From positions 682,001 to 746,000 of the forward strand of contig NC_017243.1 in NCBI RefSeq assembly GCF_000223215.1: a DNA stretch of 64,000 nucleotides. The letters run 5' to 3'. Positions 18,336-27,742 of the stretch are shown here, piece after piece. The position numbers were made by a program, and so were the translations under genes. The notes beneath the pieces were generated by a model, which ran no database searches, was not told the origin of the DNA, and was given only the letters and a program-made list of their open reading frames with translations. Numbering within the stretch: position 1 is the first letter of the stretch; every line of letters begins with the position of its first letter. The stretch is from Brachyspira intermedia PWS/A (GTDB lineage Bacteria > Spirochaetota > Brachyspiria > Brachyspirales > Brachyspiraceae).

Positions 18336-18956
18336 TTAGTTCTGTTCCTGTTCAAAGGCTTCTATTTCCTGCATCATCTTTTCTAATTGAGCTAGACGTT
18401 CTTTAACTAATTTCAAAGCCTCATCACTTTTATCAAATTGTTCTTTGGTTTTATTATATAAATCTGTATAAGCTACTTTGGCTTGATAAAGTTTATCTAC
18501 CATCACTCTGTAGTCTTTAGTTTCAGCTGTATACATTGCATTAGCTTCCTGATATACAGTATCAGCTTTAGCAAATTCATCAGCGTACATTACACCAGCT
18601 TTAATATCAATAGCATTAGTTGCACTTTCATCAGTCTGTTTTTTGAGTATTTCAGAATATGGTGGCAAACCTTTGTCTAAAACCAAATTATAATTAGTTT
18701 CAGCAGCTAATAATAATTCTTTAGCTTTTTCAGCTTCGTCTTTGTTTTCCTCTTTCATTATGATATCAGCTTCAGCATAGCCTTTTTCTGCTATATCAAA
18801 ATCTTCCTGAGCAAATGTTTGTATCTCTGGATATTTGTTTACTACAGTATCTCTTAGAGCGGTTACCCTTTCATACTCCTTTGTAGGCAAGCCGCCGCAT
18901 GAAATAAGCATAAAAGCTATTAAGGTGATAAAACCTATTTGCAACTTCAGTTTCAT
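18336..18956 (-). CDS. Alpha-helical lipoprotein, partner of the LysM protein
   Basis: A lipoprotein of about 206 residues. The longest frame starts at 19004, but GGAGG at about 18968-18972 precedes ATG 18956, giving MKLKLQIGFITLIAFMLISC, a good lipobox. The mature chain is nearly all charged helix with repeated AEKGYAEADIIMKEE-like heptads, comparable to DUF4398 proteins and to the helical repeats of its neighbour. The ATG is about 11 bases from GGAGG, slightly long. It may tether the LysM protein to a membrane. This is inferred from gene order. Confidence 0.75.
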   Translation of the reverse strand: MKLKLQIGFITLIAFMLISCGGLPTKEYERVTALRDTVVNKYPEIQTFAQEDFDIAEKGYAEADIIMKEENKDEAEKAKELLLAAETNYNLVLDKGLPPYSEILKKQTDESATNAIDIKAGVMYADEFAKADTVYQEANAMYTAETKDYRVMVDKLYQAKVAYTDLYNKTKEQFDKSDEALKLVKERLAQLEKMMQEIEAFEQEQN

Positions 18957-19161
18957 AATCAGATTAATCCTCCAGTATTTATAAATATATTTTATGGCTT
19001 TCAATTAAGTAAAACCATAATTATTAAAATAAGAAAAAAATATAATTACATTTTATATAAAAAAAATGAAATTATGTTAACTATGTTATTATTAACGGTA
19101 TAAAAGTCAAGGGCTTTTATAGTTTTTTACTTTATTTATGTATAAGATTATTTATTTTTGT

Positions 19162-19199
19162 AAAAAAAGAGACTTTTTAAATATAAAGTCTCTTTTTTT
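19162..19199. terminator. Bidirectional terminator after the glutamate synthase-type gene
   Basis: A perfect 15-bp stem (AAAAAAAGAGACTTT, 19162-19176, with 19185-19199) has A and T tracts on both sides. It ends the minus-strand gene at 19232. Confidence 0.85.
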
Positions 19200-19231
19200 A
19201 AAAATATTTGTTATATTTATTATCCTAATTA

Positions 19232-20632
19232 TTATTTATTAGATAAGTATTTATCTATTCCTGCAGCTGCTCTTTTACCATCTCCAATAGCTAAAATAAC
19301 AGTAGCAGCACCTCTAGCAGCATCTCCTCCAGCAAATACTCCTTCCATAGAAGTAGCACCTGTCTCCTCATTTATAACATAAGTACCCTTTTTAGTAGTT
19401 TCTAATTCAGGAACTTTTCTAGCTATAAGTGGGTTAGGAGTAGTACCTATTGCTACTATAACAGCATCAACTTCTATGTCTTCTGTTTGTCCTTCAACAG
19501 CAACAGGTTTTCTTCTTCCATCAGCATCAGCCTCTCCAAGCTCCATAACTTGAGTTCTAACACCTATAACATTGTCATTTTCATCGCCTAATATTTCTAA
19601 AGGAGCTCTTAAGAATCTAAAATCAACACCTTCTTCCATAGCATGGTGAATTTCTTCTAATCTTGCTGGAAGTTCTTTTTCAGTTCTTCTGTATATGATG
19701 TATACTTTTTCAGCACCTAATCTAACAGCAGTTCTGCAAGCATCCATAGCAACGTTACCACCGCCTAATACAGCTACTCTTTTATGTTTTATAATAGGAG
19801 TATCTACTTCAGGGAATTTATAAGCTCCCATTAAGTTAACTCTTGTTAAATATTCATTAGCAGAGTAAACACCGCATAAATGTTCACCAGGCACATTCAA
19901 AAATGCAGGAAGTCCGGCACCTGTTCCTAAAAATATAGCATCGTATTCTTTTCTTAATTCATTGAAATCTAATGATATACCAGCAACTTCATTAATTCTG
20001 AAGTTTACACCATCTTTTTTAAGGTTTTCTACTTCATGTGCTACCAATTCTTTAGGAAGGCGGAATTCTGGAATACCGTACATCAATACACCACCTATTG
20101 TGTGTAATGCTTCTAATACAGTAACATCATATCCTAATTTTATTAAGTCTCCAGCACAAGCTAAACCTGCAGGTCCAGCACCAATTATACATACCTTTTT
20201 ACCATTTTTTTCTACTTTTAGATCCTCATGCTGAGCATGTTTTCTTTCATAGTCAGCAACAAACATTTCTAATTTACCAATAGCAACAGGTTCGAATTTT
20301 TTACCTACTACACATCTTTGTTCACATTGCTCTTCCTGAGGGCATACTCTTCCGCATGCAGCAGGCAAAGCATTAGTTTCTTTAATTTTTTTAGCTGCTT
20401 CTAAAAATTTTTTCTCTGCTATAAGTCCTATAAATTCAGGAATTTTTACCTTAGCAGGACAACCTTCCATACAATGTGGAACTTTACAATCTAAACATCT
20501 TAAAGATTCTTGATATGCTTGCTCTTCAGTATATCCTAGAGGTACTTCTTTAAAGTCTTTTCTTCTTTCCTCAGGGCTTCTAGCAGGCATTTCTTGTCTA
20601 GGTATTTCGCCTAATTTCGATCTTGGTGGCAT
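19232..20632 (-). CDS. gltA: NADPH-dependent glutamate synthase small-subunit-type oxidoreductase
   Basis: A 466-residue flavoprotein. Residues 40-110 hold two Cys-rich cluster motifs (CLDCKVPHCMEGCP; CGRVCPQEEQCEQRC). The FAD-binding GAGPAGLACAGDL and the NADPH-binding GGGNVAMDACRTAVRLG follow, and a C-terminal GVFAGGDAARG flavin segment ends the fold. This is the GltD/homotetrameric GltA family, which passes NADPH electrons through flavin and Fe-S clusters. No large glutamate synthase subunit is adjacent, and neither is NfnA, so the partner may lie elsewhere. The enzyme's substrate is therefore not certain. Confidence 0.85.
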   Translation of the reverse strand: MPPRSKLGEIPRQEMPARSPEERRKDFKEVPLGYTEEQAYQESLRCLDCKVPHCMEGCPAKVKIPEFIGLIAEKKFLEAAKKIKETNALPAACGRVCPQEEQCEQRCVVGKKFEPVAIGKLEMFVADYERKHAQHEDLKVEKNGKKVCIIGAGPAGLACAGDLIKLGYDVTVLEALHTIGGVLMYGIPEFRLPKELVAHEVENLKKDGVNFRINEVAGISLDFNELRKEYDAIFLGTGAGLPAFLNVPGEHLCGVYSANEYLTRVNLMGAYKFPEVDTPIIKHKRVAVLGGGNVAMDACRTAVRLGAEKVYIIYRRTEKELPARLEEIHHAMEEGVDFRFLRAPLEILGDENDNVIGVRTQVMELGEADADGRRKPVAVEGQTEDIEVDAVIVAIGTTPNPLIARKVPELETTKKGTYVINEETGATSMEGVFAGGDAARGAATVILAIGDGKRAAAGIDKYLSNK

Positions 20633-20829
20633 ATATATCTCTCCTATTTTATATTTTAGGTATTTTTGCTTTTATTTTCTTTAGCAAAGATTATACTATA
20701 ATTTTAAATATAATCAATGCTAATATTATTTTTTATTTTTAAGTTTTTTATTATTGGATTATATACTGAATTTAAATAAATATTATCGTTTTTATTTTGT
20801 GATTTAAATTTTATTTTGTAAAATAAAAT

Positions 20830-20867
20830 AACCAGTCATTTACTTTAATATGAATAAATGACTGGTT
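20830..20867 (-). terminator. Terminator after nanA
   Basis: AACCAGTCATTTA (20830-20842) and TAAATGACTGGTT (20855-20867) form a perfect 13-bp stem, 30 bp past the nanA stop, followed on the minus strand by T-rich DNA. Confidence 0.85.
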
Positions 20868-20897
20868 GTATATTATAATAATTTTATAATATAGATA

Positions 20898-21812
20898 TTA
20901 TTTTATACTGTTTATAGCATCATCTATCATTTTTGCACATTTTTCTATTTTTGCTTTATCATCATCTATTATATTGCTTAATGGTTTTCTTACTCCGCCC
21001 AATTCTAGACCTTTTAATTTAAGAATTGCTTTCATTACAGCATATAAATTACCATGACATTCGCACATAGCATATATGATTCTGTCTATTTTGTATTGTA
21101 TATCTCTTGCTTTATCAAACTGGCATTTATTAACGGCATCGTTAGCAGCTAAGAATAATTCAGGCATTACAGCATAAGTACCTCCTATTCCAGCATCAGC
21201 ACCTATTAATCTTCCAGCTACAAATTGTTCATCTGGTCCGTTAAATATAATGCTGTCATCACCGCCAACATCTTTAAACATTTGAATATCTTGTACAGGC
21301 ATAGATGAGTTTTTTACCCCTATAACTCTTGGATTTTCTCTCATTTTTTTATAAAGATTAACATTTAAAGCAACACCAGCAAGCTGAGGTATATTATAAA
21401 TAATAAAATCTGTATTAGGAGCAGCAGCACTTATATCATTCCAATAATCTGCTATAGCATAATCAGGAAGGTGGAAATATATTGGAGGTATAGAAGCTAT
21501 AGCATCTACTCCCAATTTTTCAGCATGAGCAGCTAATTCAGCACTATCAGCAGTATTGTTGCATCCTACATGTGCTATAATAGTAATTTTGCCTTTTGCT
21601 ACTTCCATAACATTTTCTAATACTAATTTTCTTTCTTCTTTACTATGGTAAATACATTCTCCTGAAGATCCGCCTACATATAAGCCGTTTACACCTTTGT
21701 CTATTAAATGCTGTGTAAACTTTTTAACTCTTTCAGGGCTTATTTCTCCTTTTTCATCATAACAAGCATAAAATGCAGGAATAATTCCTTTGTACTTATC
21801 TAGGTTTCTCAT
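20898..21812 (-). CDS. nanA: N-acetylneuraminate lyase
   Basis: A 304-residue class I aldolase of the DapA/NanA family. It cleaves sialic acid to N-acetylmannosamine and pyruvate. Visible residues: the carboxylate-binding loop YVGGSSGE, the catalytic Tyr in IIYNIPQLAGVALN, and the Schiff-base Lys in VIGVKNSS. The YNIP and GVALN segments favour NanA over DapA. The gene is monocistronic here, with no transporter or nanE/nanK nearby. It fits a gut bacterium feeding on mucin sialic acid. Confidence 0.88.
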   Translation of the reverse strand: MRNLDKYKGIIPAFYACYDEKGEISPERVKKFTQHLIDKGVNGLYVGGSSGECIYHSKEERKLVLENVMEVAKGKITIIAHVGCNNTADSAELAAHAEKLGVDAIASIPPIYFHLPDYAIADYWNDISAAAPNTDFIIYNIPQLAGVALNVNLYKKMRENPRVIGVKNSSMPVQDIQMFKDVGGDDSIIFNGPDEQFVAGRLIGADAGIGGTYAVMPELFLAANDAVNKCQFDKARDIQYKIDRIIYAMCECHGNLYAVMKAILKLKGLELGGVRKPLSNIIDDDKAKIEKCAKMIDDAINSIK

Positions 21813-21912
21813 ATTTTTTATCTCCTATAATTTATTTTTTATTAAAATTTTATCTTGTTTCTATTTATCAAAAATATATTAAATAATTTTAATTTAACCT
21901 TATATTAACTTT

Positions 21913-21940
21913 TGCATCCGTGTGCATTACTTATATTATA
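21913..21940 (-). promoter_or_regulatory. Candidate nanA -10 with adjoining palindrome
   Basis: On the minus strand, TATAAT (21935-21940) is followed by the imperfect palindrome TGCACACGGATGCA (21913-21926), eight bases downstream, where a repressor would block initiation. The -35 box is weak. The regulator is not in the window. Confidence 0.35.
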
Positions 21941-22086
21941 CATCATTAATAGTTTTTTTGTAAACTAATTTCATAAAAAAAATAGTAATATGCTATAAAA
22001 TTAGTATATTTTTTATAAAAAGTATGAATTGTTTTATAAATTTGATTTTTATATGATTTTTTTATTTGTGAATTTTGAATAAATAG

Positions 22087-22128
22087 TGACAACTAAAGTT
22101 ATTAGCTGCTAGTTTATAGCTTTAAAAA
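22087..22128 (+). repeat. R repeat, partial copy
   Basis: The segment GACAACTAAAGTT, then AGCTGCTAGTTTATAGCTTT, matches the second half of the dispersed R repeat (best copies at 49006-49077 and 49182-49253). The left half is lost. Confidence 0.65.
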
Positions 22129-22233
22129 ATTTAATATTTTATATCATATCATTGACTAAAATGCTTTTTTAATATATAATTAATCAATCATAATTCTAAA
22201 CTAAATTATATTATTTTTTCTTGGAGGAAAAAA

Positions 22234-22425
22234 ATGGCAAGAGTATGTGAAATATGCGGTAAAGGCAAACAAAATGGCCACAGTGTAAGCCATTCTAATA
22301 TAAAAACTAAGCGTTCTTTTAATGCTAATTTACAAAATGTAAAAATAGAAGTAAATGGTTCTGTAAAAAAAGCATTAGTTTGCACTAAATGTATTAAAGG
22401 TAATAAAATATCTAAAGCTAAATAA
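22234..22425 (+). CDS. rpmB: 50S ribosomal protein L28
   Basis: A 63-residue L28 protein. It begins [22 protein letters not shown], followed by [15 protein letters not shown] and a C-terminal CTKC. The CxxC pair at each end forms the zinc-type site of one L28 class. A TTGGAGG site is a few bases before the ATG. It sits 30 bp upstream of the IspH fusion gene. Confidence 0.95.
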   Translation: MARVCEICGKGKQNGHSVSHSNIKTKRSFNANLQNVKIEVNGSVKKALVCTKCIKGNKISKAK

Positions 22426-22455
22426 TATTATTACTTCTTTAAAATTCTAAATACA

Positions 22456-24201
22456 ATGAATGTAGATATAGGTAAATTTGCTGGTTTTTGCGATGGTGTG
22501 AAGTATGCTGTAGAAAATACTTTTTCTCAGGCTTCTAAAAAAAATAGTGAAATATATATAGATGGACATTTGATACATAATCCTCAAACTCTTGATATGT
22601 TGGAAAATGTAGGTGTTAAAACTTATGAAGATGATGAGGATATGTCTATCTTGGATGGAAAAACTGTTATTGTAAGGGCTCATGGAATATCTCCTAAAAG
22701 AAGAGAAGCTCTTTCCAGTCATGCCAAAAAAATAGTAAATCTTACCTGTAAATATGTTGCTAAAATTCAAGGACTAGTAAAAAAATATAGTTCTCTAGGA
22801 TATAGAGTTATTGTAATAGGGAATCCTGTTCACCCTGAAATTGTTGGCGTATGTGGATATGCTGATGATGTTTATGTAGTATATAAAGACGAAGATTTAA
22901 ATAAACTTCCTAATGATTCTAAGAAAGCTCTAATAGTAGCTCAAACTACTTTGCAGAAATCTACTTTTGATAAGTATGTAAATCAAATACAAGATAAATA
23001 TAAAGATACAGAAATAATTATTAAAAATACTATATGTGCCGCTACAGAACAAAGACAAAATGAGGTATTAGAAATAGCAAAAAGAAATGATGTTGTGCTT
23101 GTAATAGGCGGTTCTGAAAGTTCAAATACAAGAAATTTGTATAATATAGCAGCTGCTATCAAGCCTGCTTTTTATGTTGAATATAAAGAAGATTTGGATA
23201 ATATAGATTTATCAAACTATAAAAATGTTGGTATAATGGCTGGGGCATCTACTCCTGATTGGCTTATAGAGGATATAGCGCAAACTATAAAAGATAAATA
23301 TGCTAGTAATTTTGTAAGATTTATGTCTAGAATATTTGACTTCCTAAATTATGGTTATATATTCTTTTCTGTAGGTGCTTTTTTGATGTCATATGCTATA
23401 TATGATATATTATCACAGCCTTTTCAATATCAAATAGGTATTATAATATCTTTATACTATTTATACATGAGTTTAGAAAATGGTTACAGTAATTATACCA
23501 TAAGGATAAGCGATAAAAGAAGGTATTTGTTTTATCAAGAGTATAAAATATTTTTTAGATTTTTAATACTTATGAGTGCTATACTTATGTTTTATTTTGC
23601 GTATAAAATTAATGTAGGTATATTAATGCTATCAATACTTTCAAGTTTGCTTGGAATGGGGTATAATATTAGCTTTGAAAATAAATCAAGGTTTGAAAGT
23701 TCATTTTTCTTTAGATTATTTAAAAAACTTATACCATTTAAAGCTATAGTAATATCTGTTGCTGTTACTGTATTATTAAATGGTTCAATATTTATTATGC
23801 ATAGAGATGTATTGAAAGAAAAGCCGTTTTTATATTTCTTTTCTACTTGCATAGTATTTTTATTTATGTTTATAAGACAGGCATTAATTGAAATAAAATT
23901 CTCTCAAAGTGATAAAATTGCAGGAGCTGTAACTTTAACTACTTATATAGATTCTAATAAATTGGCATTTATAACAGGTATAATACCAATTATTTTGGCT
24001 TTGTTTATGTTAGTAGGTATTATAATTGGGAAGTTTCCATTAGAGATTAATAAATTGAAATATTGCGTGCCTATTATATACAGCAGTATAATTTCGTTTG
24101 TTGTGATGAAAAAGAAAATAATAACAAGCAGACATTTATTTTCTATATTAATAGATTCTCCGCTTTATATATTATTTTTAGCGGCATTAATCAATATTTA
24201 A
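22456..24201 (+). CDS. ispH: IspH (HMBPP reductase) fused to a UbiA-like polytopic membrane domain
   Basis: A 581-residue fusion. Residues 1-288 are IspH, last enzyme of the MEP isoprenoid pathway. All three cluster Cys are present (GFCDGVKYAV, NLTCKYVAKI, NTICAATEQRQ), as are HNPQ, RAHGISP, GNPVHPEIVG, VAQTTL, GGSESSNTRNL and AGASTP. Residues 295-581 have about eight membrane helices. Their order and the segments GMGYNI, LIPFKAIVIS and SDKIAGAVTL recall UbiA prenyltransferases, but the Asp-rich motifs are degenerate (ENGYSNYTIRISDK; QALIEIK for the second). It may anchor IspH or bind a prenyl product. No frameshift separates the halves. The ribosome site is poor. Confidence 0.85.
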   Translation: MNVDIGKFAGFCDGVKYAVENTFSQASKKNSEIYIDGHLIHNPQTLDMLENVGVKTYEDDEDMSILDGKTVIVRAHGISPKRREALSSHAKKIVNLTCKYVAKIQGLVKKYSSLGYRVIVIGNPVHPEIVGVCGYADDVYVVYKDEDLNKLPNDSKKALIVAQTTLQKSTFDKYVNQIQDKYKDTEIIIKNTICAATEQRQNEVLEIAKRNDVVLVIGGSESSNTRNLYNIAAAIKPAFYVEYKEDLDNIDLSNYKNVGIMAGASTPDWLIEDIAQTIKDKYASNFVRFMSRIFDFLNYGYIFFSVGAFLMSYAIYDILSQPFQYQIGIIISLYYLYMSLENGYSNYTIRISDKRRYLFYQEYKIFFRFLILMSAILMFYFAYKINVGILMLSILSSLLGMGYNISFENKSRFESSFFFRLFKKLIPFKAIVISVAVTVLLNGSIFIMHRDVLKEKPFLYFFSTCIVFLFMFIRQALIEIKFSQSDKIAGAVTLTTYIDSNKLAFITGIIPIILALFMLVGIIIGKFPLEINKLKYCVPIIYSSIISFVVMKKKIITSRHLFSILIDSPLYILFLAALINI

Positions 24202-24277
24202 TTTATAGAGTCCAAAAACACAAAAACAGAAAAATTAATATTGTATACTTATTAATTAATACCGCTATATTATTATT

Positions 24278-25066
24278 TTAATTTTTTTTCATAAAAAGTG
24301 AAGATGATGAAGCTGCTAAATGATTTCTTCTTAAATCTATAAGTTCAAATATTGTAGCAGATGATAAACTTTCTCTTAAAGCTTTAGGAGATTTTAAAAG
24401 TTTGATAATCTCTTCATTAACCATCCATTCTTCATCATAAACATTGCTCATAGAATCTCTAGGAGCATAGATCATATTACTTCTAGCTAATACTATAAAT
24501 CTATTATTTTCATCATAGTATCCTAACTCACCTATAAAGTAAGCATGAGGCATAGCTAAATTAACATATCTATCACCATAAATATAATTAACTTCTATTT
24601 CTTTATGAATTTCTCCATTAGTAATATCATATCCAAATACATGGAATATTCTTACAGATATTCTTTTTCCTTTCAAAGAATGATAATTTATATCTTCATC
24701 TGATATATCCCAATAGAAAAAGCACCATTCAGGATCACGCATCATAAGTACTAATTTTGTTTCTTTATATCTGTCAGGTAATTCTCTTACTATATCAACT
24801 TCATCAGGTATATATTCATCTTTTTTTGCTTCTTCTTTTATTTCTTCTATCTCTTCTTCTATTTCTTTTTCAGATTTTTTCTTTGGCTGTGCTTTTTTGG
24901 CAGTAGTCTTCTTAGCGGAAGCAGTAGTAGTTTTTTTAGCGGCAGCTGATTTTACAGCAGCTTTTTTTGGTGTACTTTCTTCTTTTTCTTCAGCAGCTTT
25001 TTTGGTGGTTGCTGATTTTTTAGCAGTTGTTTTTTCAACTGCTTTTTCTGTTTTTTTAGTAGCCAT
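24278..25066 (-). CDS. DUF4912 protein with histone H1-like N-terminal tail
   Basis: A 262-residue protein in two parts. Residues 1-70 are repeats of Lys, Ala and Thr (KKTTAKK, KKSATTKK) like the basic tails of bacterial histone H1 proteins. After an acidic helix, residues about 95-225 form a DUF4912 domain: LVLMMRDPEWCFFYWDIS, SVRIFHVFGYDI and FIGELGYYDENNRFIVLARSN. DUF4912 proteins have no settled function. The basic tail suggests nucleic-acid or polyanion binding. A similar tail ends PpdK in this window. Confidence 0.8.
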   Translation of the reverse strand: MATKKTEKAVEKTTAKKSATTKKAAEEKEESTPKKAAVKSAAAKKTTTASAKKTTAKKAQPKKKSEKEIEEEIEEIKEEAKKDEYIPDEVDIVRELPDRYKETKLVLMMRDPEWCFFYWDISDEDINYHSLKGKRISVRIFHVFGYDITNGEIHKEIEVNYIYGDRYVNLAMPHAYFIGELGYYDENNRFIVLARSNMIYAPRDSMSNVYDEEWMVNEEIIKLLKSPKALRESLSSATIFELIDLRRNHLAASSSSLFMKKN

Positions 25067-25227
25067 AAAATATCTCCATAAATTTATATTTTTCAGAAAT
25101 ATTATAGAACAAATACTTTTATTGTCAACAATTAAATTTACTTTTTTACTTTTTTACTTTACAGTAGATTTTAATTATTACGATAATAAATAAATACCAT
25201 ATAGCTTATAAAAACGGAGAAAAATTG

Positions 25228-25761
25228 ATGAATAAAATAATTATATGTTTATTATTTATATGTAATGTTATTGCATTTTCTCAGCAGGATTTCAGTGTAC
25301 CTATAACTCCTAGTAAAGATCAGGAATTGGATAGGATAGCAGGATATTCAACTACATTATCCGAATTTGATGGAAGTATGAATGCATATACAAAATTAAA
25401 AGCATATATAAATGTATTAGATTCTAAAGGAATGGCGGCTTTGAAGCAGCATCCTTCATATCCAAAATTGGGGGATGTATATATGTATGGTGCTATATAT
25501 TTAACTAAAGATTTTAAAGAAGATAAAATTATTGAATTGTATAAAAAAGCATTAAATTTGAGAGCAGATCCTAATTCTAACTATCAATTAGCTACTATTT
25601 ATAAGAAAAAATTTGATGATGCAGTAAAGAAAAATGATACTCAAAAAGAACAAGAGTATGGTAAAAATGTATATGAATATCTAAATAAATATATTGTTTT
25701 ATCAGGTGATAATTCAAAAAAATATAAAGAAATTTTAGAATATTTTAGTGCTTATAAATAA
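25228..25761 (+). CDS. Secreted TPR-like protein
   Basis: A 177-residue exported protein. CGGAGA at 25215-25220 supports ATG 25228 over the overlapping TTG 25225. The signal peptide ends FSQQ near residue 20. The mature chain is helical with tetratricopeptide-like spacing (KLGDVYMYGAIYLTKDF, YKKALNLRADPNSNYQLATIYKKKFDDAVKK). A short linker leads to the tRNA-Asn promoter. Partner unknown. Confidence 0.68.
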   Translation: MNKIIICLLFICNVIAFSQQDFSVPITPSKDQELDRIAGYSTTLSEFDGSMNAYTKLKAYINVLDSKGMAALKQHPSYPKLGDVYMYGAIYLTKDFKEDKIIELYKKALNLRADPNSNYQLATIYKKKFDDAVKKNDTQKEQEYGKNVYEYLNKYIVLSGDNSKKYKEILEYFSAYK

Positions 25762-25778
25762 AAAATAGGTTTTAGGTA

Positions 25779-25806
25779 TTGACATTTTTTTGCTTTGTGC
25801 TATAAT
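25779..25806 (+). promoter_or_regulatory. Promoter of tRNA-Asn
   Basis: TTGACA (25779-25784), 16-bp spacer, TATAAT (25801-25806): a full consensus pair ending 20 bases before the tRNA. Confidence 0.85.
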
Positions 25807-25826
25807 ACCTAAACATTAAATAAGAA

Positions 25827-25899
25827 TCCGAGATAGCTCAGTCGGTAGAGCAGGTGACTGTTAATCACCGGGTCGCAGGTTCGAGCCCTGTTCTCGGAG
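25827..25899 (+). tRNA. tRNA-Asn (GTT)
   Basis: A 73-nt cloverleaf. The acceptor stem TCCGAGA pairs with TCTCGGA, discriminator G. The D arm is AGCTCAGTCGGTAGAGC. The anticodon arm GGTGA-CTGTTAA-TCACC has anticodon GTT at 25860-25862. The T arm has GGTTCGAGCCC. CCA is not encoded. It has its own promoter and terminator. Confidence 0.97.
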
Positions 25900-25906
25900 C
25901 ATTTTT

Positions 25907-25932
25907 AAGCCCCTATTAAAGGGGCTTTTTTA
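25907..25932 (+). terminator. Terminator of tRNA-Asn
   Basis: AAGCCCC (25907-25913) and GGGGCTT (25921-25927), followed by TTTTT. Confidence 0.9.
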
Positions 25933-25955
25933 TTGCTTATTTCTATAATTAATAT

Positions 25956-27635
25956 TTAATTGTTTTTCTTGACATACTTCTTTATAAATCTGCTTATAAT
26001 CATAATGAATCCCATTATAGCTGATAATGCAAATCCTATCATTCCTATAACAGATGTTCCATGAAATAGGGGAGGCATTTTGCTTGTGATAATTAAAGCA
26101 CTTGCCAATATTAAAGAAGCTAAAACTATAGAGTAACTTAATCTATCTGCTAAACCGTCTAAAGTAGAAGCTAATGATTCAAGCTTTTTATGTTCCAACT
26201 GAATTTTTACACTTCCTTGCTTTATAACTGATACTAAATGTTCTAAGTCAGATGGAAATTCTTTTATGATATAACTATAATCATAGAATAACTTCTTGAA
26301 TTGTCTAAATAAATTATCAGGCTTCATCTGCTCTTTAACATATCTTAATGCAAAAGGCTTAATATGCTCTATCAATTTTACTTCTTTATCTAGATTTCTA
26401 GCAACTCCCTCAAGAACTATCAAAGATTTTATTAAAAGCATAATATTGCTAGGTAAAGTTAAACGGAATTCTCTTATTATACCTATAAGTTCATTAAACA
26501 CATCTTCTATATTTATATTATCTAAAGGCATATCAACGTATTTACTTACTAATATAAATATAGCCATATTGAATTCATCTATATTGCTTATTTCTCCATG
26601 ATAGCATAAATCTAGTATAGATTTAGATAATTCCAAATAATCAGCAGAACTTATACTCATAATTAAAGAAGAAAAAGCATCTTTAGAGTTAGGCGGAATA
26701 AATCCTATCATACCGAAATCTAAGAAACATAGTACATTATTTTCCAAAGCCATTAAATTACCAGGATGCGGATCAGCATGGAAGAAACCAAGCATAAATA
26801 TCTGCTCTAATACAGCATCTATACCTATGGAAACTAGTTTTTTTCTATCGTATCTAGTATCATCTTCTGCTATATCAGAAATTTTTATTCCTTCTATATA
26901 TTCCATAGTTAATATATTTTTTGTGCTGTACTCATCATATACTTTTGCTATTTTTATATTTTTATTATTTTTAAAGAATTTTGCAAATTTTAAAGTGTTA
27001 TTTTTTTCAAAATTGAAATCTAATTCCTGTATAAGCTGGGATTTAAATGCTGCTATTAATTTTTGAGGCTGCATCAATGCAAATTCTTCATTGTATTTTT
27101 CTATGATATTTGAAAGCCATACTATAATTTCTATATCTGTAAGTATATTTTCTTCTATATTAGGTCTTTTTACCTTTATAGCTACTTTTTCACCGTTTTT
27201 TAATACGCCTGTATGAACTTGAGAAATAGAGGCACTTGCTTTAGGAGTTAATTCAAAGGATTCAAAAATATCTTCTATTTTAGCTCCTAATTCTGTTTCA
27301 ATAATACTTTTTGCTATATTTTCATCAAAAGGTTTTACATGATTTTGAAGTTTGCTCAATTCTTCTGTAATATCTTTTGGAAGTATATCATTTCTGTTTG
27401 AAAGTATTTGTCCCAATTTGATAAATGTTGTACCTAATTCTTCACAAGCCATTTTTATTCTTTCGGCTCTGCTATATTTTCTTAAATCAACTCCATTATA
27501 TTTGATATTAATTTTATCAATTGGATTTTTTATTATTTTTAATATTGGAGTTATAGCTATAATATCTCTGAATCCATAAGCTATTATTATAGATATAATT
27601 TCTCTTGCTCTGTTTATAGATTTTATGTTGTTCAT
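25956..27635 (-). CDS. AarF/UbiB-family protein kinase-like protein
   Basis: A 559-residue member of the UbiB/ADCK/ABC1 atypical kinase family. Visible: the KxGQ region FIKLGQILSNRNDILP, the family's Ala-rich loop PKASASISQVHTG in place of a glycine loop, ATP Lys in KVAIKVKRP, the catalytic FHADPHPGNLM and metal-binding LDFGMIG. Two membrane helices close the protein, as in UbiB. The family supports quinone synthesis or lipid homeostasis. No ubi genes are nearby and anaerobic spirochaetes often lack ubiquinone, so lipid handling is a reasonable guess. A phasin-like gene lies just upstream on the same strand. Confidence 0.92.
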   Translation of the reverse strand: MNNIKSINRAREIISIIIAYGFRDIIAITPILKIIKNPIDKINIKYNGVDLRKYSRAERIKMACEELGTTFIKLGQILSNRNDILPKDITEELSKLQNHVKPFDENIAKSIIETELGAKIEDIFESFELTPKASASISQVHTGVLKNGEKVAIKVKRPNIEENILTDIEIIVWLSNIIEKYNEEFALMQPQKLIAAFKSQLIQELDFNFEKNNTLKFAKFFKNNKNIKIAKVYDEYSTKNILTMEYIEGIKISDIAEDDTRYDRKKLVSIGIDAVLEQIFMLGFFHADPHPGNLMALENNVLCFLDFGMIGFIPPNSKDAFSSLIMSISSADYLELSKSILDLCYHGEISNIDEFNMAIFILVSKYVDMPLDNINIEDVFNELIGIIREFRLTLPSNIMLLIKSLIVLEGVARNLDKEVKLIEHIKPFALRYVKEQMKPDNLFRQFKKLFYDYSYIIKEFPSDLEHLVSVIKQGSVKIQLEHKKLESLASTLDGLADRLSYSIVLASLILASALIITSKMPPLFHGTSVIGMIGFALSAIMGFIMIISRFIKKYVKKNN

Positions 27636-27684
27636 ATTATTTAATCACCCGCACTTTTATATAACTCATCATTTTTTATAAAAT

Positions 27685-27723
27685 AAGGAGTTTAATTATT
27701 CTTTATAAATAAAAAAACTCCTT
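27685..27723 (-). terminator. Terminator between phasin-like and aarF genes
   Basis: AAGGAGTTT (27685-27693) pairs with AAACTCCTT (27715-27723). Reading the minus strand it runs into TTATTTTAT. It would weaken or end the phasin-like transcript before aarF. Confidence 0.6.
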
Positions 27724-27742
27724 TTATACTAATGAACATGTA

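Larger units (their letters stand above)
21813..22233. other. Divergent nanA / rpmB intergenic region
   Basis: 421 bp with the nanA promoter side (see 21913-21940) and the rpmB side. One copy of the R repeat lies at 22087-22128. The rest is A/T-rich. A CTTGGAGG ribosome site precedes rpmB. Confidence 0.55.
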
